Shown here: positions 9,142 through 17,143 of the stretch, piece by piece
Numbering within the stretch: position 1 is the first letter of the stretch
How the letters are laid out: the number at the start of each line of letters is the position of its first letter
Source: Pseudomonadota bacterium
GTDB taxonomy: Bacteria > Pseudomonadota > Alphaproteobacteria > Micavibrionales > UBA2020
Direction of reading: 5' to 3'
Length of the DNA: 33,510 nt
Assembly: GCA_021805245.1 (NCBI GenBank)
Contig: JAJZFS010000107.1
Span: forward strand, 1 to 33,510
Program-made: the position numbers and the translations under genes
Notes under the pieces: model-generated
The model's database searches: none
What the model was told of the DNA's origin: nothing
The model's input: only the letters and a program-made list of their open reading frames with translations

Positions 9142-10427
9142 AAATGTCTGGGGTAAAGCGCGTTGAGGGCAAGTCGGCTATGTTGCGGCAAGCCGGATTT
9201 GCTTTGTTGCTTGCGGCCTGCGCACCGGGTTATGCCCTGGCGCAGACGGCAGCGACATCGACGACATCGGCACCGGCTCTGCCGATGATGGCGACGCCGG
9301 GTTTGCCGGCAAGCACGGCCCAGCCGCCATCTTCCGCAACGCTGGTACAGCCTTCAAATGCGGCGCAGGCATCGCCATCGGTACCTCCGGTGCAAGTGGC
9401 ACCGCCCACAAATGCGGCATCGGCGGTTTCCGGATCACCGGACCAGAGCGCTTCGTTTTCGGGGACGGCATCTTCCGATACTTCAATGTCCGGCACGGAT
9501 GCCTCTTCGGGAGGTGCGGTTTCGGGAACGGTGCCATCGATACCGGCGTCTGCCGAACCTTCTTCTGCCCAGCCGTCCATAGAGAGCGTTGCGGCGGCCA
9601 TCGCGCCCGCCGCCGAGACGGGCACAGCCTCCGTCCAGCCGTCTCCTGCCGAGTTGGCCATTGTTCAAAATGCGTCCAAGCTGAAAGCGGGCCATGCATC
9701 CAAGCCGTCCGAAGCCAGCATCCGCGCGATGCGTGCGAAAACACGTGCGGCGACGGATAAAGGCTTGCGCGTCACCGACATTCTGGCGACGCCGGCACAG
9801 GTCCGCCCGTTGCCGCCGCAATACCTGGTCGTGCACAGAGATTACAGTGCCGGGAGCGACTATGAATCGCGTCTTGCGTCCGCGCGTCTGGCCCTGTCCG
9901 AGGGGCACTATGCGGCGGCGCTGGGGTTGTTCGACGACCTCTTTCACCGCAATACGAGCGACCTGCGTGTCCTGATGGGCCGTGCCGTCGCACTGCAAAG
10001 ACTGGGCGAGACGGGCGCAGCCCTCGATGCCTACAAACACATCCTGAAACTCGATCCGGAGAGCGTGTCGGCGATGACCAATACCCTCGGCCTGATCAAG
10101 GGCGAGAACACGCAGCCGGCGATCGACGCGATGCAGAAATTGCGCCGCCTCTATCCGGCCAACGTGGCGGTGACGGCGCAGTTGGGGATGCTCTATGGCG
10201 TCTCCGGCGATTACAGCAACGCGCTGAAGTATCTCGACATGGCGGATGCCCTGAAGCCGGATGACGGCGTCATTCTTTATAACCGCGCCGTTGCGTATGA
10301 CCATATTGGCAAAACATCCCGCGCCGCGGAGATGTACCGCCGCATTTTGGATCTCGCGGCAGAAGGCGATCTGAACGCCTCCCTGCCGCTTGATGATATA
10401 AGGCAGCGTTTGTCGACGCTCCGGTAA
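9138..10427 (+). CDS. exported TPR protein of the pilus locus (MshN/TadD-like)
   Basis: This 429-residue protein has a signal-like N-terminus with hydrophobic core AGFALLLAACAPGYALA, cut near AQT. About 130 residues of low complexity rich in Ala, Ser, Pro and Thr follow, consistent with an extended periplasmic linker. The C-terminal half (about 235-425) holds tandem tetratricopeptide repeats, for example LALSEGHYAAALGLFDDLF, ALQRLGETGAALDAYKHIL and LYGVSGDYSNALKYLDMADAL. In MSHA loci a TPR protein (MshN) occupies a similar place and is thought to help assembly or secretin placement. The start overlaps the ABC ATPase stop by four bases. An internal ATG two codons on is also possible. Confidence 0.75.
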   Translation: MKMSGVKRVEGKSAMLRQAGFALLLAACAPGYALAQTAATSTTSAPALPMMATPGLPASTAQPPSSATLVQPSNAAQASPSVPPVQVAPPTNAASAVSGSPDQSASFSGTASSDTSMSGTDASSGGAVSGTVPSIPASAEPSSAQPSIESVAAAIAPAAETGTASVQPSPAELAIVQNASKLKAGHASKPSEASIRAMRAKTRAATDKGLRVTDILATPAQVRPLPPQYLVVHRDYSAGSDYESRLASARLALSEGHYAAALGLFDDLFHRNTSDLRVLMGRAVALQRLGETGAALDAYKHILKLDPESVSAMTNTLGLIKGENTQPAIDAMQKLRRLYPANVAVTAQLGMLYGVSGDYSNALKYLDMADALKPDDGVILYNRAVAYDHIGKTSRAAEMYRRILDLAAEGDLNASLPLDDIRQRLSTLR

Positions 10428-10434
10428 AGCCGGC

Positions 10435-11220
10435 ATGTTTTTGATCAAAGCGGTGATTGTGGCAGGGCTGGGGCTGATCTTCGGCAGCTTCGCCACGGCC
10501 TTGTCCTATCGCCTGCCGCGCGATATATCCATGGTGACGCGCGTGCATTCGCAGTGTCCGTCCTGCCGCCACAATCTTGGCCTTCCGGATCTTATACCGC
10601 TGTTTTCATGGCTTTTCCTCAAGGGGAAATGCCGTCACTGCGGCGCGCGCATCGGCGTGCGCTATCCTTTGATCGAGCTGGCGACGCTGGGCTTGTGCAT
10701 GCTCTTTTTCTCCGTTTATGGCCTGACGCCGGAAACAGTCGCCGTGTTCGCGCTGGCGCCCGTGCTGGTGAGCATCACCGACATCGACTTCGGGCACCAG
10801 ATCATTCCCGACAGCCTGAACATGGCCATCTTTCTCATCGGCGTTGCGGCGTTTGCCGTCAATGCGCTGCTGGCCGCGCATCCGGCCTCTTTTTTCAGCG
10901 CGCACATCGTGCCGCCGCTGGCCGGCGCGGCGCTTTATGGCGGCTTCGCATGGCTGTTGCGGTGGGGCGCGTTTGCCGTCCTGAAACGTGAGGCGCTGGG
11001 GCTGGGCGACGTCAAGTTTTTTGCTGCGGCCGGATTCTGGCTGGGGTTGAACGTGATGGCGGCGTCGCTGCTGATGGTCATTTCCGGGGGGGCAGGCGTT
11101 GTTTTGGCGTTCTTGTGGAAAAAACGCACAGGAGAGGCCGAAGTGCCTTTCGGCCCTTCGCTGATCGTCGCTTTTATTGTGGTGTTGTGCCTTTTCCCGC
11201 CGCATTTCATATCTCTTTGA
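10435..11220 (+). CDS. pilD: prepilin peptidase / N-methyltransferase (A24 family)
   Basis: This 261-residue membrane enzyme cleaves the leader of prepilins at Gly|Phe or Gly|Tyr and methylates the new N-terminus. The zinc-ribbon cysteines are Cys41, Cys44, Cys66 and Cys69. The catalytic aspartates are seen in ITDIDFGHQIIPD (about Asp118) and GLGDVKF (about Asp196). The N-terminal GLIFGSFATALSYRLP helix is typical of the full bifunctional form, and several further membrane helices follow. It presumably processes the four pilins encoded at 18287-24543. It starts eight bases after the TPR gene stop and lacks a strong ribosome site, so it probably depends on upstream translation. Confidence 0.95.
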   Translation: MFLIKAVIVAGLGLIFGSFATALSYRLPRDISMVTRVHSQCPSCRHNLGLPDLIPLFSWLFLKGKCRHCGARIGVRYPLIELATLGLCMLFFSVYGLTPETVAVFALAPVLVSITDIDFGHQIIPDSLNMAIFLIGVAAFAVNALLAAHPASFFSAHIVPPLAGAALYGGFAWLLRWGAFAVLKREALGLGDVKFFAAAGFWLGLNVMAASLLMVISGGAGVVLAFLWKKRTGEAEVPFGPSLIVAFIVVLCLFPPHFISL

Positions 11221-11246
11221 CATCTGCGTGCGAATAAACCGTTATC

Positions 11247-11261
11247 TTAACCTTATGTTAA
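11247..11261 (+). promoter_or_regulatory. CtrA-type box (TTAA-N7-TTAA) upstream of pilT
   Basis: TTAA at 11247-11250 and 11258-11261 are exactly seven bases apart, the full consensus for the alphaproteobacterial regulator CtrA. The site lies 80 bases before pilT in the longest gap of the pilus block. A possible promoter overlaps it: TTAACC (11247-11252), 17 bases, TACCAT (11270-11275). CtrA binding is inferred from the motif alone. Confidence 0.5.
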
Positions 11262-11340
11262 TATATGTTTACCATTCTTTCAGTGTATTTGCGTACTCTT
11301 GAAGGTGGATATACGGGGATGATACAACAGGGGGCAAGCC

Positions 11341-12522
11341 GTGGATATTACAGAGTTTCTCAAGTTTACGCTCGACAACAAGGCATCGGATTTGCACTTG
11401 AGCGGAGGCAATAATCCGAAAGTGCGTATTGACGGCGAATTGCGCCAGGTCAAGCCGGACATCCTGCAGGGCGACGATATTCGCGGCATGCTGTATCAGG
11501 TTATGAACGAGGACCAGCGCGCGGAGTACGAGCGTGATTTCGAAATCGACTTTGCCATCGCCTTCGGCCCCGAGGCGCGTTTCCGTGTCAACGCCTTCAC
11601 CAACCGGCAAGGTTCGGCTGCCGTCTTCCGCGTCATTCCGACGAAAATCCCGACCATGGAGCAGCTGTCGTTGCCGCCGGTCATCCGCAGGCTCGCGGAA
11701 CTTGAAAAAGGGCTGGTGCTTGTCACCGGTCCGACCGGTAGCGGCAAATCGACGACGCTGGCGTCGATGATCAATCATATCAATGAAAACGAAGCCGTGC
11801 ACATCCTGACCGTCGAGGACCCGGTCGAATTTTTCCATCCGTCGAAAAGAGCGCTGGTCAACCACCGCGAAGTCGGCAATGACACCAAATCATTCGCCCG
11901 CGCGCTCAAAAGCGCGCTGCGTGAAGACCCTGACGTCATTCTGGTCGGCGAAATGCGGGACTATGAAACGATCGCTCTCGCACTGACTGCCGCTGAAACG
12001 GGGCACCTTGTCTTCGGAACCCTGCACTCGAACAACGCCGCCAAAACCATCGACCGTATCATCGACGTTTTCCCTGCGGCGGAAAAAGAAATGGTGCGCG
12101 CGATGCTCGCCAGTTCCATTCAGGGCGTCGTCGCGCAGGCGCTGCTGCCGAAAGCGGGGGGCGGACGCGTTGCGTCCCATGAAATCATGGTCGGCACCAA
12201 TGCCGTGCGCAACCTGATTCGCGAAAATCAGCTGGCGCAGGTCTATTCAATGATCCAGACCGGCGCGCGCTACGGCATGCAGACGATGGAAGATTCCGTC
12301 CATGATCTTCAGGAGCACGGGTTTATCACGGCAGAGACCGCGCACGATGCACTGAAAACGGGTGCTGAAGCGGAATCCGCCGACGATACGCCAAAAGCGC
12401 CGCCGCCGCCGCCACAGCCGATGATGCGCAAGCCTGCGCCCGCCGCCCAGAGAGCGCCCGCGTCGGCCGCCGCAGCAGCGCCTGCCGCACCCTTGCCGGG
12501 CGAGGAAGGATATTCATTTTGA
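11341..12522 (+). CDS. pilT: type IV pilus retraction ATPase PilT
   Basis: This 393-residue hexameric ATPase powers pilus depolymerisation. The N-terminal domain starts ITEFLKFTLDNKASDLHL. Walker A GPTGSGKST is at residues 130-138, the Asp box reads VEDPVEFFH, Walker B VILVGEMRD, and the His box GTLHSNNAAKTIDRI. The PilT-specific motif is present as AVRNLIRE, followed by QTGARYGMQTMEDS. The start is a GTG with AGGGG upstream; an in-frame TGA a few codons before it rules out a longer form. Unlike standard PilT, which ends at about 345 residues, this one adds about 45 residues rich in Pro and Ala. Its stop overlaps the pilU start. Confidence 0.95.
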   Translation: MDITEFLKFTLDNKASDLHLSGGNNPKVRIDGELRQVKPDILQGDDIRGMLYQVMNEDQRAEYERDFEIDFAIAFGPEARFRVNAFTNRQGSAAVFRVIPTKIPTMEQLSLPPVIRRLAELEKGLVLVTGPTGSGKSTTLASMINHINENEAVHILTVEDPVEFFHPSKRALVNHREVGNDTKSFARALKSALREDPDVILVGEMRDYETIALALTAAETGHLVFGTLHSNNAAKTIDRIIDVFPAAEKEMVRAMLASSIQGVVAQALLPKAGGGRVASHEIMVGTNAVRNLIRENQLAQVYSMIQTGARYGMQTMEDSVHDLQEHGFITAETAHDALKTGAEAESADDTPKAPPPPPQPMMRKPAPAAQRAPASAAAAAPAAPLPGEEGYSF

Positions 12523-13649
12523 GCAGTGCTGCGATATACAACTACCTAAAGGAAATGGTGCAGCGGGAGGCGTCGGACATCTATCTCACGGTTGGCGTGC
12601 CGCCGACCCTGCGCATTGACAACATTCTCCATCCGATCGAGGGGGATGCGCTGAAGGAAGAAGATGTCCAGTCTATCATGATGGAGATTCTGACGCCGCG
12701 CCAGCGCCTCGAGTTCGATACCAGCATGGAACTCAACATGGCGCTCGATCTTGGCGCGGAAGGACGTTTCCGCATCAACATTCTGCGCCAGCGCCAGAAA
12801 CCGGCGCTCGTCATCCGGCGCATCACCAGCAAGATCCCCAACTTCGAGCAGTTGCATTTGCCCAAGCTCATGGAAAAGCTGGCGCTTGAAAGACGCGGGC
12901 TGATCCTGATCTGCGGCGTGACGTCGTCGGGGAAATCGACTTTGGCCAGCGCACTGATGGACTACCGCAACTCCATGATGGGTGGCCACATCATTACTAT
13001 CGAGGATCCCGTCGAGTTCTATCACGAACACAAAAAAGCCATTATCACGCAGCGCGAAGTGGGGATCGACACGGCCTCCTACAGCGTCGCGCTGAAAAAC
13101 GCCCTGCGGCAAAAACCCGACGTAATCCTCGTCGGCGAAATCCGTTATCAGGACGTCATGATCCAGGCGATCGCGGCGGCCGAAACGGGCCATACCTGCT
13201 ATGCGACGCTGCACACCACCAATGCATCGCAGGCGATCGAGCGCATTATCGGGTTCTTCCCCGAAGAACGTCATCAGCAGATACGCATCGCGCTGAGCAT
13301 GAACCTCAGGGCTATCATCGCGCTCAGGCTTGTGCCGGGAGCGAAGGGCGGTATGGTGATGGTTCCGGAAATCCTGCTCAACGAAGCTTTGGTCAAAGAG
13401 CACATCATGAAGGGCGAGACGAGCAAGATTCACGATGTTATGGCCAACAACAATACGACCGGCATGGTCACGTTCGACCAGTCTCTCCTGAGCCTTTATA
13501 AAAAAGGGCTGATTACTGCACAAACGGCATTATCTGAATCCGACTACTCTGCGGATATGAAAATAAAAATCCAACAGCACCAGATGATGGATCAGGCAGC
13601 AATGTCCTCGTCGTCTCTTGGCATTGACACATCCAGATTGTCTCTGTAA
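12519..13649 (+). CDS. pilU: PilU-like accessory retraction ATPase
   Basis: This 376-residue PilT paralogue has Walker A GVTSSGKST (133-141), Asp box IEDPVEFYH, Walker B VILVGEIRY and His box ATLHTTNASQAIERI. The C-terminal part reads IMKGETSKIHDVMANN and TFDQSLLSLYKKG, as in PilU, and lacks the AIRNLIRE motif of PilT. PilU works with PilT as a helper retraction motor. The start is a TTG overlapping the pilT stop, eight bases after AGGAAGGA; it gives the complete N-terminal helix AIYNYLKEMVQREASDIYL. The next in-frame ATG (12555) would remove part of that helix. Confidence 0.9.
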   Translation: MSSAAIYNYLKEMVQREASDIYLTVGVPPTLRIDNILHPIEGDALKEEDVQSIMMEILTPRQRLEFDTSMELNMALDLGAEGRFRINILRQRQKPALVIRRITSKIPNFEQLHLPKLMEKLALERRGLILICGVTSSGKSTLASALMDYRNSMMGGHIITIEDPVEFYHEHKKAIITQREVGIDTASYSVALKNALRQKPDVILVGEIRYQDVMIQAIAAAETGHTCYATLHTTNASQAIERIIGFFPEERHQQIRIALSMNLRAIIALRLVPGAKGGMVMVPEILLNEALVKEHIMKGETSKIHDVMANNNTTGMVTFDQSLLSLYKKGLITAQTALSESDYSADMKIKIQQHQMMDQAAMSSSSLGIDTSRLSL

Positions 13650-13708
13650 AAATAATCCGAAGCGGGTTATCGTTAATCGTATTTTTTCAAAGAGATGGGA
13701 TCGTTCAG

Positions 13709-15547
13709 GTGTCAAAATCGCGTTACTCCTTCCGCGTCAGCTACATAGCTCTCGGCGTTATGCTTTCCACAGTGTCTCTGGGGGGCTGCACTCTCGCCAA
13801 AAACCAGCTGACATTCGACCGCAGCGCGAACAAGAGCATGCAATATTATCGCGATGGTTTGTCGCCCCAGCGTCAGCCTCAAACCGCAAAAGAAGCGCCG
13901 TTGCCGCCGTTCCAGTCTTTCGTTGCCACGCCGAGCGACCTGCAGCTGCCGTCGCCGCTGGTGACTGTTTCCGTCGACCAGACGGTGTCGTTGCGCGACC
14001 TGATGTTCGAACTGGCCCAGCAGGCCGGCGTTGACCTCGAAATGGATCCCGATATTCAGGGAACGATTATTTTTACCGCCAAAGACCGTCCGTTCAACGA
14101 GGTCGTCGACCGTATCTGCAACATGTCGGGGCTGCGCTATACGTTCAAGAATAACGTGTTGCGCATCCAGATCGATCGCCCTTATATCAAGTACTATAAA
14201 GTCGATTACATGAGCCTTTCGCGCACAAGTAAGTCTACTATCAATACAGGGATTTCCAGTGGCAGCGCCGGTGGCGCCGGCGGCGGAGGCGGTCCAAGCG
14301 CCAGTTCGGGATCCAGCTTCAATGTTGACGTCAAAGACGACGCGGATTTCTGGAAGGAACTTAAAGCCGGCATGGATCAGGTTTTGAAGGCGTCTGACAA
14401 CTATGCGCCTCTGGCAACCATGCAGAATCCCGTGGCGTCGGTGGTCCCGCCGCCTGCACCGCCTGCGCTCCCCGGCAATGGCGGCACGCCAGCGCCAGCG
14501 AAACCGTCGAATATGCCTCCGTCGCTGAATGTTTCGGTTTCCAGCGGATCGGCGCCGCAGAAGAATCCGCCGGCGACGTTCTCCATCAGTAAGGATACGG
14601 GGATTATCAGCGTCTATGCCACGCAAAGACAGCAGAAGATGGTGCAGAATTATCTGAACGACTACCTCCATCAGGCGCTTGCGCAGGTCTTGATTCAAGC
14701 CAAGGTTCTTGAGGTTTCGTTGAATGACCAATTCTCCACGGGCATCGACTGGGGGCAATTGGGTGCAAACCTGACGCGTCTCGTTCAGTCCGCCCAGATC
14801 AAGACGCCTGCGCCGCCGTTTTCCCCTGTCGATACGACGGGCAGTGCCTTTGCGCTGAACCTTGATCTTGGCCATGGGTTCAAACCGGTTATCAACGCCT
14901 TGAGCGAGTTCGGTACGGTGCGTTCTCTGGCCAGTCCGCGCATTACGGTGATGAATAACCAGTCCGCCATCGTCAACGTGGCCACGAACCTGATTTACTT
15001 CCAGATTAAGGTGACCACGACCCCGTCTACGGCGGTGGGGGTTCCGCCGACGATTACTTATAACTCCACGCAACAGTCGACGCCTGAAGGTGTTCTGATG
15101 AACGTGACGCCGACGGCGGATGTCAGTACCGGCGAGATTATGCTGGCGGTGCGTCCGACCGTGACCAAGAAAATCGGCGACGCTTCAGATCCTTCCATCG
15201 CTCTCAGTATTTTGAGTTCTGGTCTGCCTTTGTCGGACGTGCCCAACAGCCCGATACCGGTCATGGACGTGCAGCAGCTTGATTCCGTCATCAAAATGCA
15301 GTCCGGCCAGACGATGGTGATGGGCGGCTTGATGCAGAATTCCAATCAGGTCAGTCAGGTGGGTGTGCCTGTTTTGGGCGATGTACCGTTTTTGGGGAGC
15401 CTGTTCCACAACCACGGCGACAACATCAACAAAAGTGAACTGATTATCTTCCTGCAGGCGACAATTGTGCCGGGGTCCAATGTCCAACCCATGGACCGGC
15501 GCGTTTACAAGGAGTTCGGCCACGATACGCGCCCCTTCAATATGTAA
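13709..15547 (+). CDS. outer-membrane secretin, lipoprotein MshL/PilN(R64)/BfpB type
   Basis: This 612-residue secretin forms the outer-membrane pore for the pilus. It starts with a lipoprotein signal ending in the lipobox LGGC, so Cys27 should be lipidated. A secretin N-domain covers about residues 85-160 (VDQTVSLRDLMFELAQQAGV and FTAKDRPFNEVVDRI). A Gly/Ser-rich stretch (about 177-205) and a Pro-rich stretch (about 245-275) link to the secretin domain, whose end shows GQTMVMGGLMQN, VPVLGDVPFLGSLF and KSELIIFLQATIV. A lipid-anchored secretin of this size fits MshL, BfpB and R64 PilN better than PilQ, and no AMIN domain is seen. The start is GTG with GAGATGGGA upstream. Confidence 0.9.
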   Translation: MSKSRYSFRVSYIALGVMLSTVSLGGCTLAKNQLTFDRSANKSMQYYRDGLSPQRQPQTAKEAPLPPFQSFVATPSDLQLPSPLVTVSVDQTVSLRDLMFELAQQAGVDLEMDPDIQGTIIFTAKDRPFNEVVDRICNMSGLRYTFKNNVLRIQIDRPYIKYYKVDYMSLSRTSKSTINTGISSGSAGGAGGGGGPSASSGSSFNVDVKDDADFWKELKAGMDQVLKASDNYAPLATMQNPVASVVPPPAPPALPGNGGTPAPAKPSNMPPSLNVSVSSGSAPQKNPPATFSISKDTGIISVYATQRQQKMVQNYLNDYLHQALAQVLIQAKVLEVSLNDQFSTGIDWGQLGANLTRLVQSAQIKTPAPPFSPVDTTGSAFALNLDLGHGFKPVINALSEFGTVRSLASPRITVMNNQSAIVNVATNLIYFQIKVTTTPSTAVGVPPTITYNSTQQSTPEGVLMNVTPTADVSTGEIMLAVRPTVTKKIGDASDPSIALSILSSGLPLSDVPNSPIPVMDVQQLDSVIKMQSGQTMVMGGLMQNSNQVSQVGVPVLGDVPFLGSLFHNHGDNINKSELIIFLQATIVPGSNVQPMDRRVYKEFGHDTRPFNM

Positions 15548-15566
15548 CGATTAAAAGGTCATTTAT

Positions 15567-16388
15567 ATGATCTCCAAACCATTGGTTAGATATGTTCTGA
15601 CTGCCGCGATGCGGGACAGGCTGATGGTAACGCTTGCGCTCATGATCCTGATGGCGGCCGCGCTTGCGGTCTTCATGGGCTCGGCGAGCGTGACGGAAGG
15701 CGCGAGTTTTGCGCTGGTTTTCGGCTCCGGCAGCCTGCGTTTTCTCGGCGTCATCGGCCTCGTGCTGTTTTGCTGCTTTTACATCCGCCGCGCTTTTGAA
15801 AACAAGGAGGTCGAGTTTTTGCTTTCGCGGCCAATCTCCCGGTTGTCCTTCCTCGTCAGCCATGCGCTGGCTTTTTCGTTCCTGGCTTTTCTGATCGCCG
15901 CCATGATCACCGTCGTGGTCGGTGTCATCGGCCGTCCCGATATGGCGGGGCTGCTGATCTGGGGCGCAAGTCTTGCCGCCGAATTCGCGATGATGGCGGT
16001 GGCGGCGTTGTTTTTTTCCATGGTGCTGTCGAGCGCGGCGGGTTCTGCCCTTGCAACGCTCGGGCTTTATGCCTTGTCGCGCACGACGGGCACGCTGCTC
16101 GGCGTCCTCAGTCAGGGGCCGGCGAATTGGTTTTACGCCATTATCGGCAGCATGATGAAGCTGATTTCAATGGTGACGCCGCGTCTTGACATGATGGGGC
16201 AGACGACATGGCTGGTCTATGGCGTGCAGGGATCGGCCGGTTTGCAGTTTATGCCGCATGCGGGCGCTTATGCGCATTGGATGATGGTGCACATGGGCGT
16301 GACCGGTTTTATTGTGGTGCAAGGTGGTATTTTTGTCGCGCTGTTGCTGGCGGCGTCGGCTTTTGACTTTACGCGACGGCAATTTTAA
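15567..16388 (+). CDS. ABC-2 type permease in the pilus locus (PilI-like)
   Basis: This 273-residue integral membrane protein has about six hydrophobic helices and the layout of ABC-2 permeases. Recognisable pieces are YIRRAFENKEVEFLLSRPISR, a common permease segment after the second helix, and helices such as LVSHALAFSFLAFLIAAM. It is the likely partner of the ABC ATPase at 8359-9141. An AAAAGG ribosome site lies eight bases before the ATG. Its stop overlaps the next start (TAATG). The substrate is unknown; in Myxococcus the PilH/PilI pair is needed for pilus assembly rather than nutrient transport. Confidence 0.75.
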   Translation: MISKPLVRYVLTAAMRDRLMVTLALMILMAAALAVFMGSASVTEGASFALVFGSGSLRFLGVIGLVLFCCFYIRRAFENKEVEFLLSRPISRLSFLVSHALAFSFLAFLIAAMITVVVGVIGRPDMAGLLIWGASLAAEFAMMAVAALFFSMVLSSAAGSALATLGLYALSRTTGTLLGVLSQGPANWFYAIIGSMMKLISMVTPRLDMMGQTTWLVYGVQGSAGLQFMPHAGAYAHWMMVHMGVTGFIVVQGGIFVALLLAASAFDFTRRQF

Positions 16389-17140
16389 TGGTTGCCCGGG
16401 GGGTGAAAACGCAGAACAGGCTGAGCCGGATAAAACTCGTTATTACGGCCATTCTTTGCGTGAACTTTCTCTTCTGGTGCGCCAGTCAGAACGTATACGA
16501 ACGCTGGTCGGGTGTGCCGCCGGTGCCGGACAGGACAGGCGCCGTCATGATGACGCTGGGCGATCCGGAATTTTCGTACCGTATTCTCGCCCTGTCCTTG
16601 CAAAATCTCGGTAACCTTGGCGTGAATATGGCGCCGCTAAAGGATTATAATTATCACGAGCTGGGGGAGTGGTTTTTGCTGCTGAACAGCCTTGATCCGG
16701 TCTCCGATCACGTGCCGACGCTGGCCGCCTATTATTTCGGCGCGACGCGCATACCGGCGGATGTCGCAGTGGTTGTCCGTTATCTCGCCGCCGTAGGTCA
16801 GGAGCCGTTCGGCACCAAATGGCGCTGGCTTGTGCAGGCGGTCTATCTTGCGCAGCACCGTCTATATAACGAAAATCTCGCCTTGCATTTGGCCAAAACG
16901 CTCGCGCATATGCCGCAAAGTGTTGCAATGCCGGCGTGGGCGCGGCAGATGCCCGCGTTTGTGCTGGAAAAGAAGGGGGACAAGGAGGCGGCGCGCACGC
17001 TCATGATCGACATGCTCCGCACGCAGAAAAATCTTTCGCCCCAGGACCTCTCCAATATGGAGTTTTTCCTGATCCATCAGGTCGGCATGTCGCCGCAGGC
17101 CGTGCTGCGCATCCTGAAAGAGCGCGGGGGGCATCACTAG
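16388..17140 (+). CDS. membrane-anchored helical protein of unknown function, linked to the ABC permease
   Basis: I do not recognise the family. The 250-residue protein has a basic N-terminus, one membrane helix (about residues 15-33, LVITAILCVNFLFWCAS) and a soluble part that should face the periplasm. The soluble part is almost wholly helical and has a TPR-like rhythm, for example LAQHRLYNENLALHLAKTLAHM and LEKKGDKEAARTLMIDML. Its start codon overlaps the permease stop, which strongly suggests joint function. By position it could be the third member of a PilGHI-like ABC system; that is inference from context, not similarity. Confidence 0.5.
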   Translation: MVARGVKTQNRLSRIKLVITAILCVNFLFWCASQNVYERWSGVPPVPDRTGAVMMTLGDPEFSYRILALSLQNLGNLGVNMAPLKDYNYHELGEWFLLLNSLDPVSDHVPTLAAYYFGATRIPADVAVVVRYLAAVGQEPFGTKWRWLVQAVYLAQHRLYNENLALHLAKTLAHMPQSVAMPAWARQMPAFVLEKKGDKEAARTLMIDMLRTQKNLSPQDLSNMEFFLIHQVGMSPQAVLRILKERGGHH

Positions 17141-17143
17141 GTC

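Noticed and set aside
13712-15073. 453-codon minus-strand frame opposite the secretin
   Set aside because: The plus strand encodes a clear secretin; the antisense product is Arg/His-rich and without motifs, as expected for a shadow frame.
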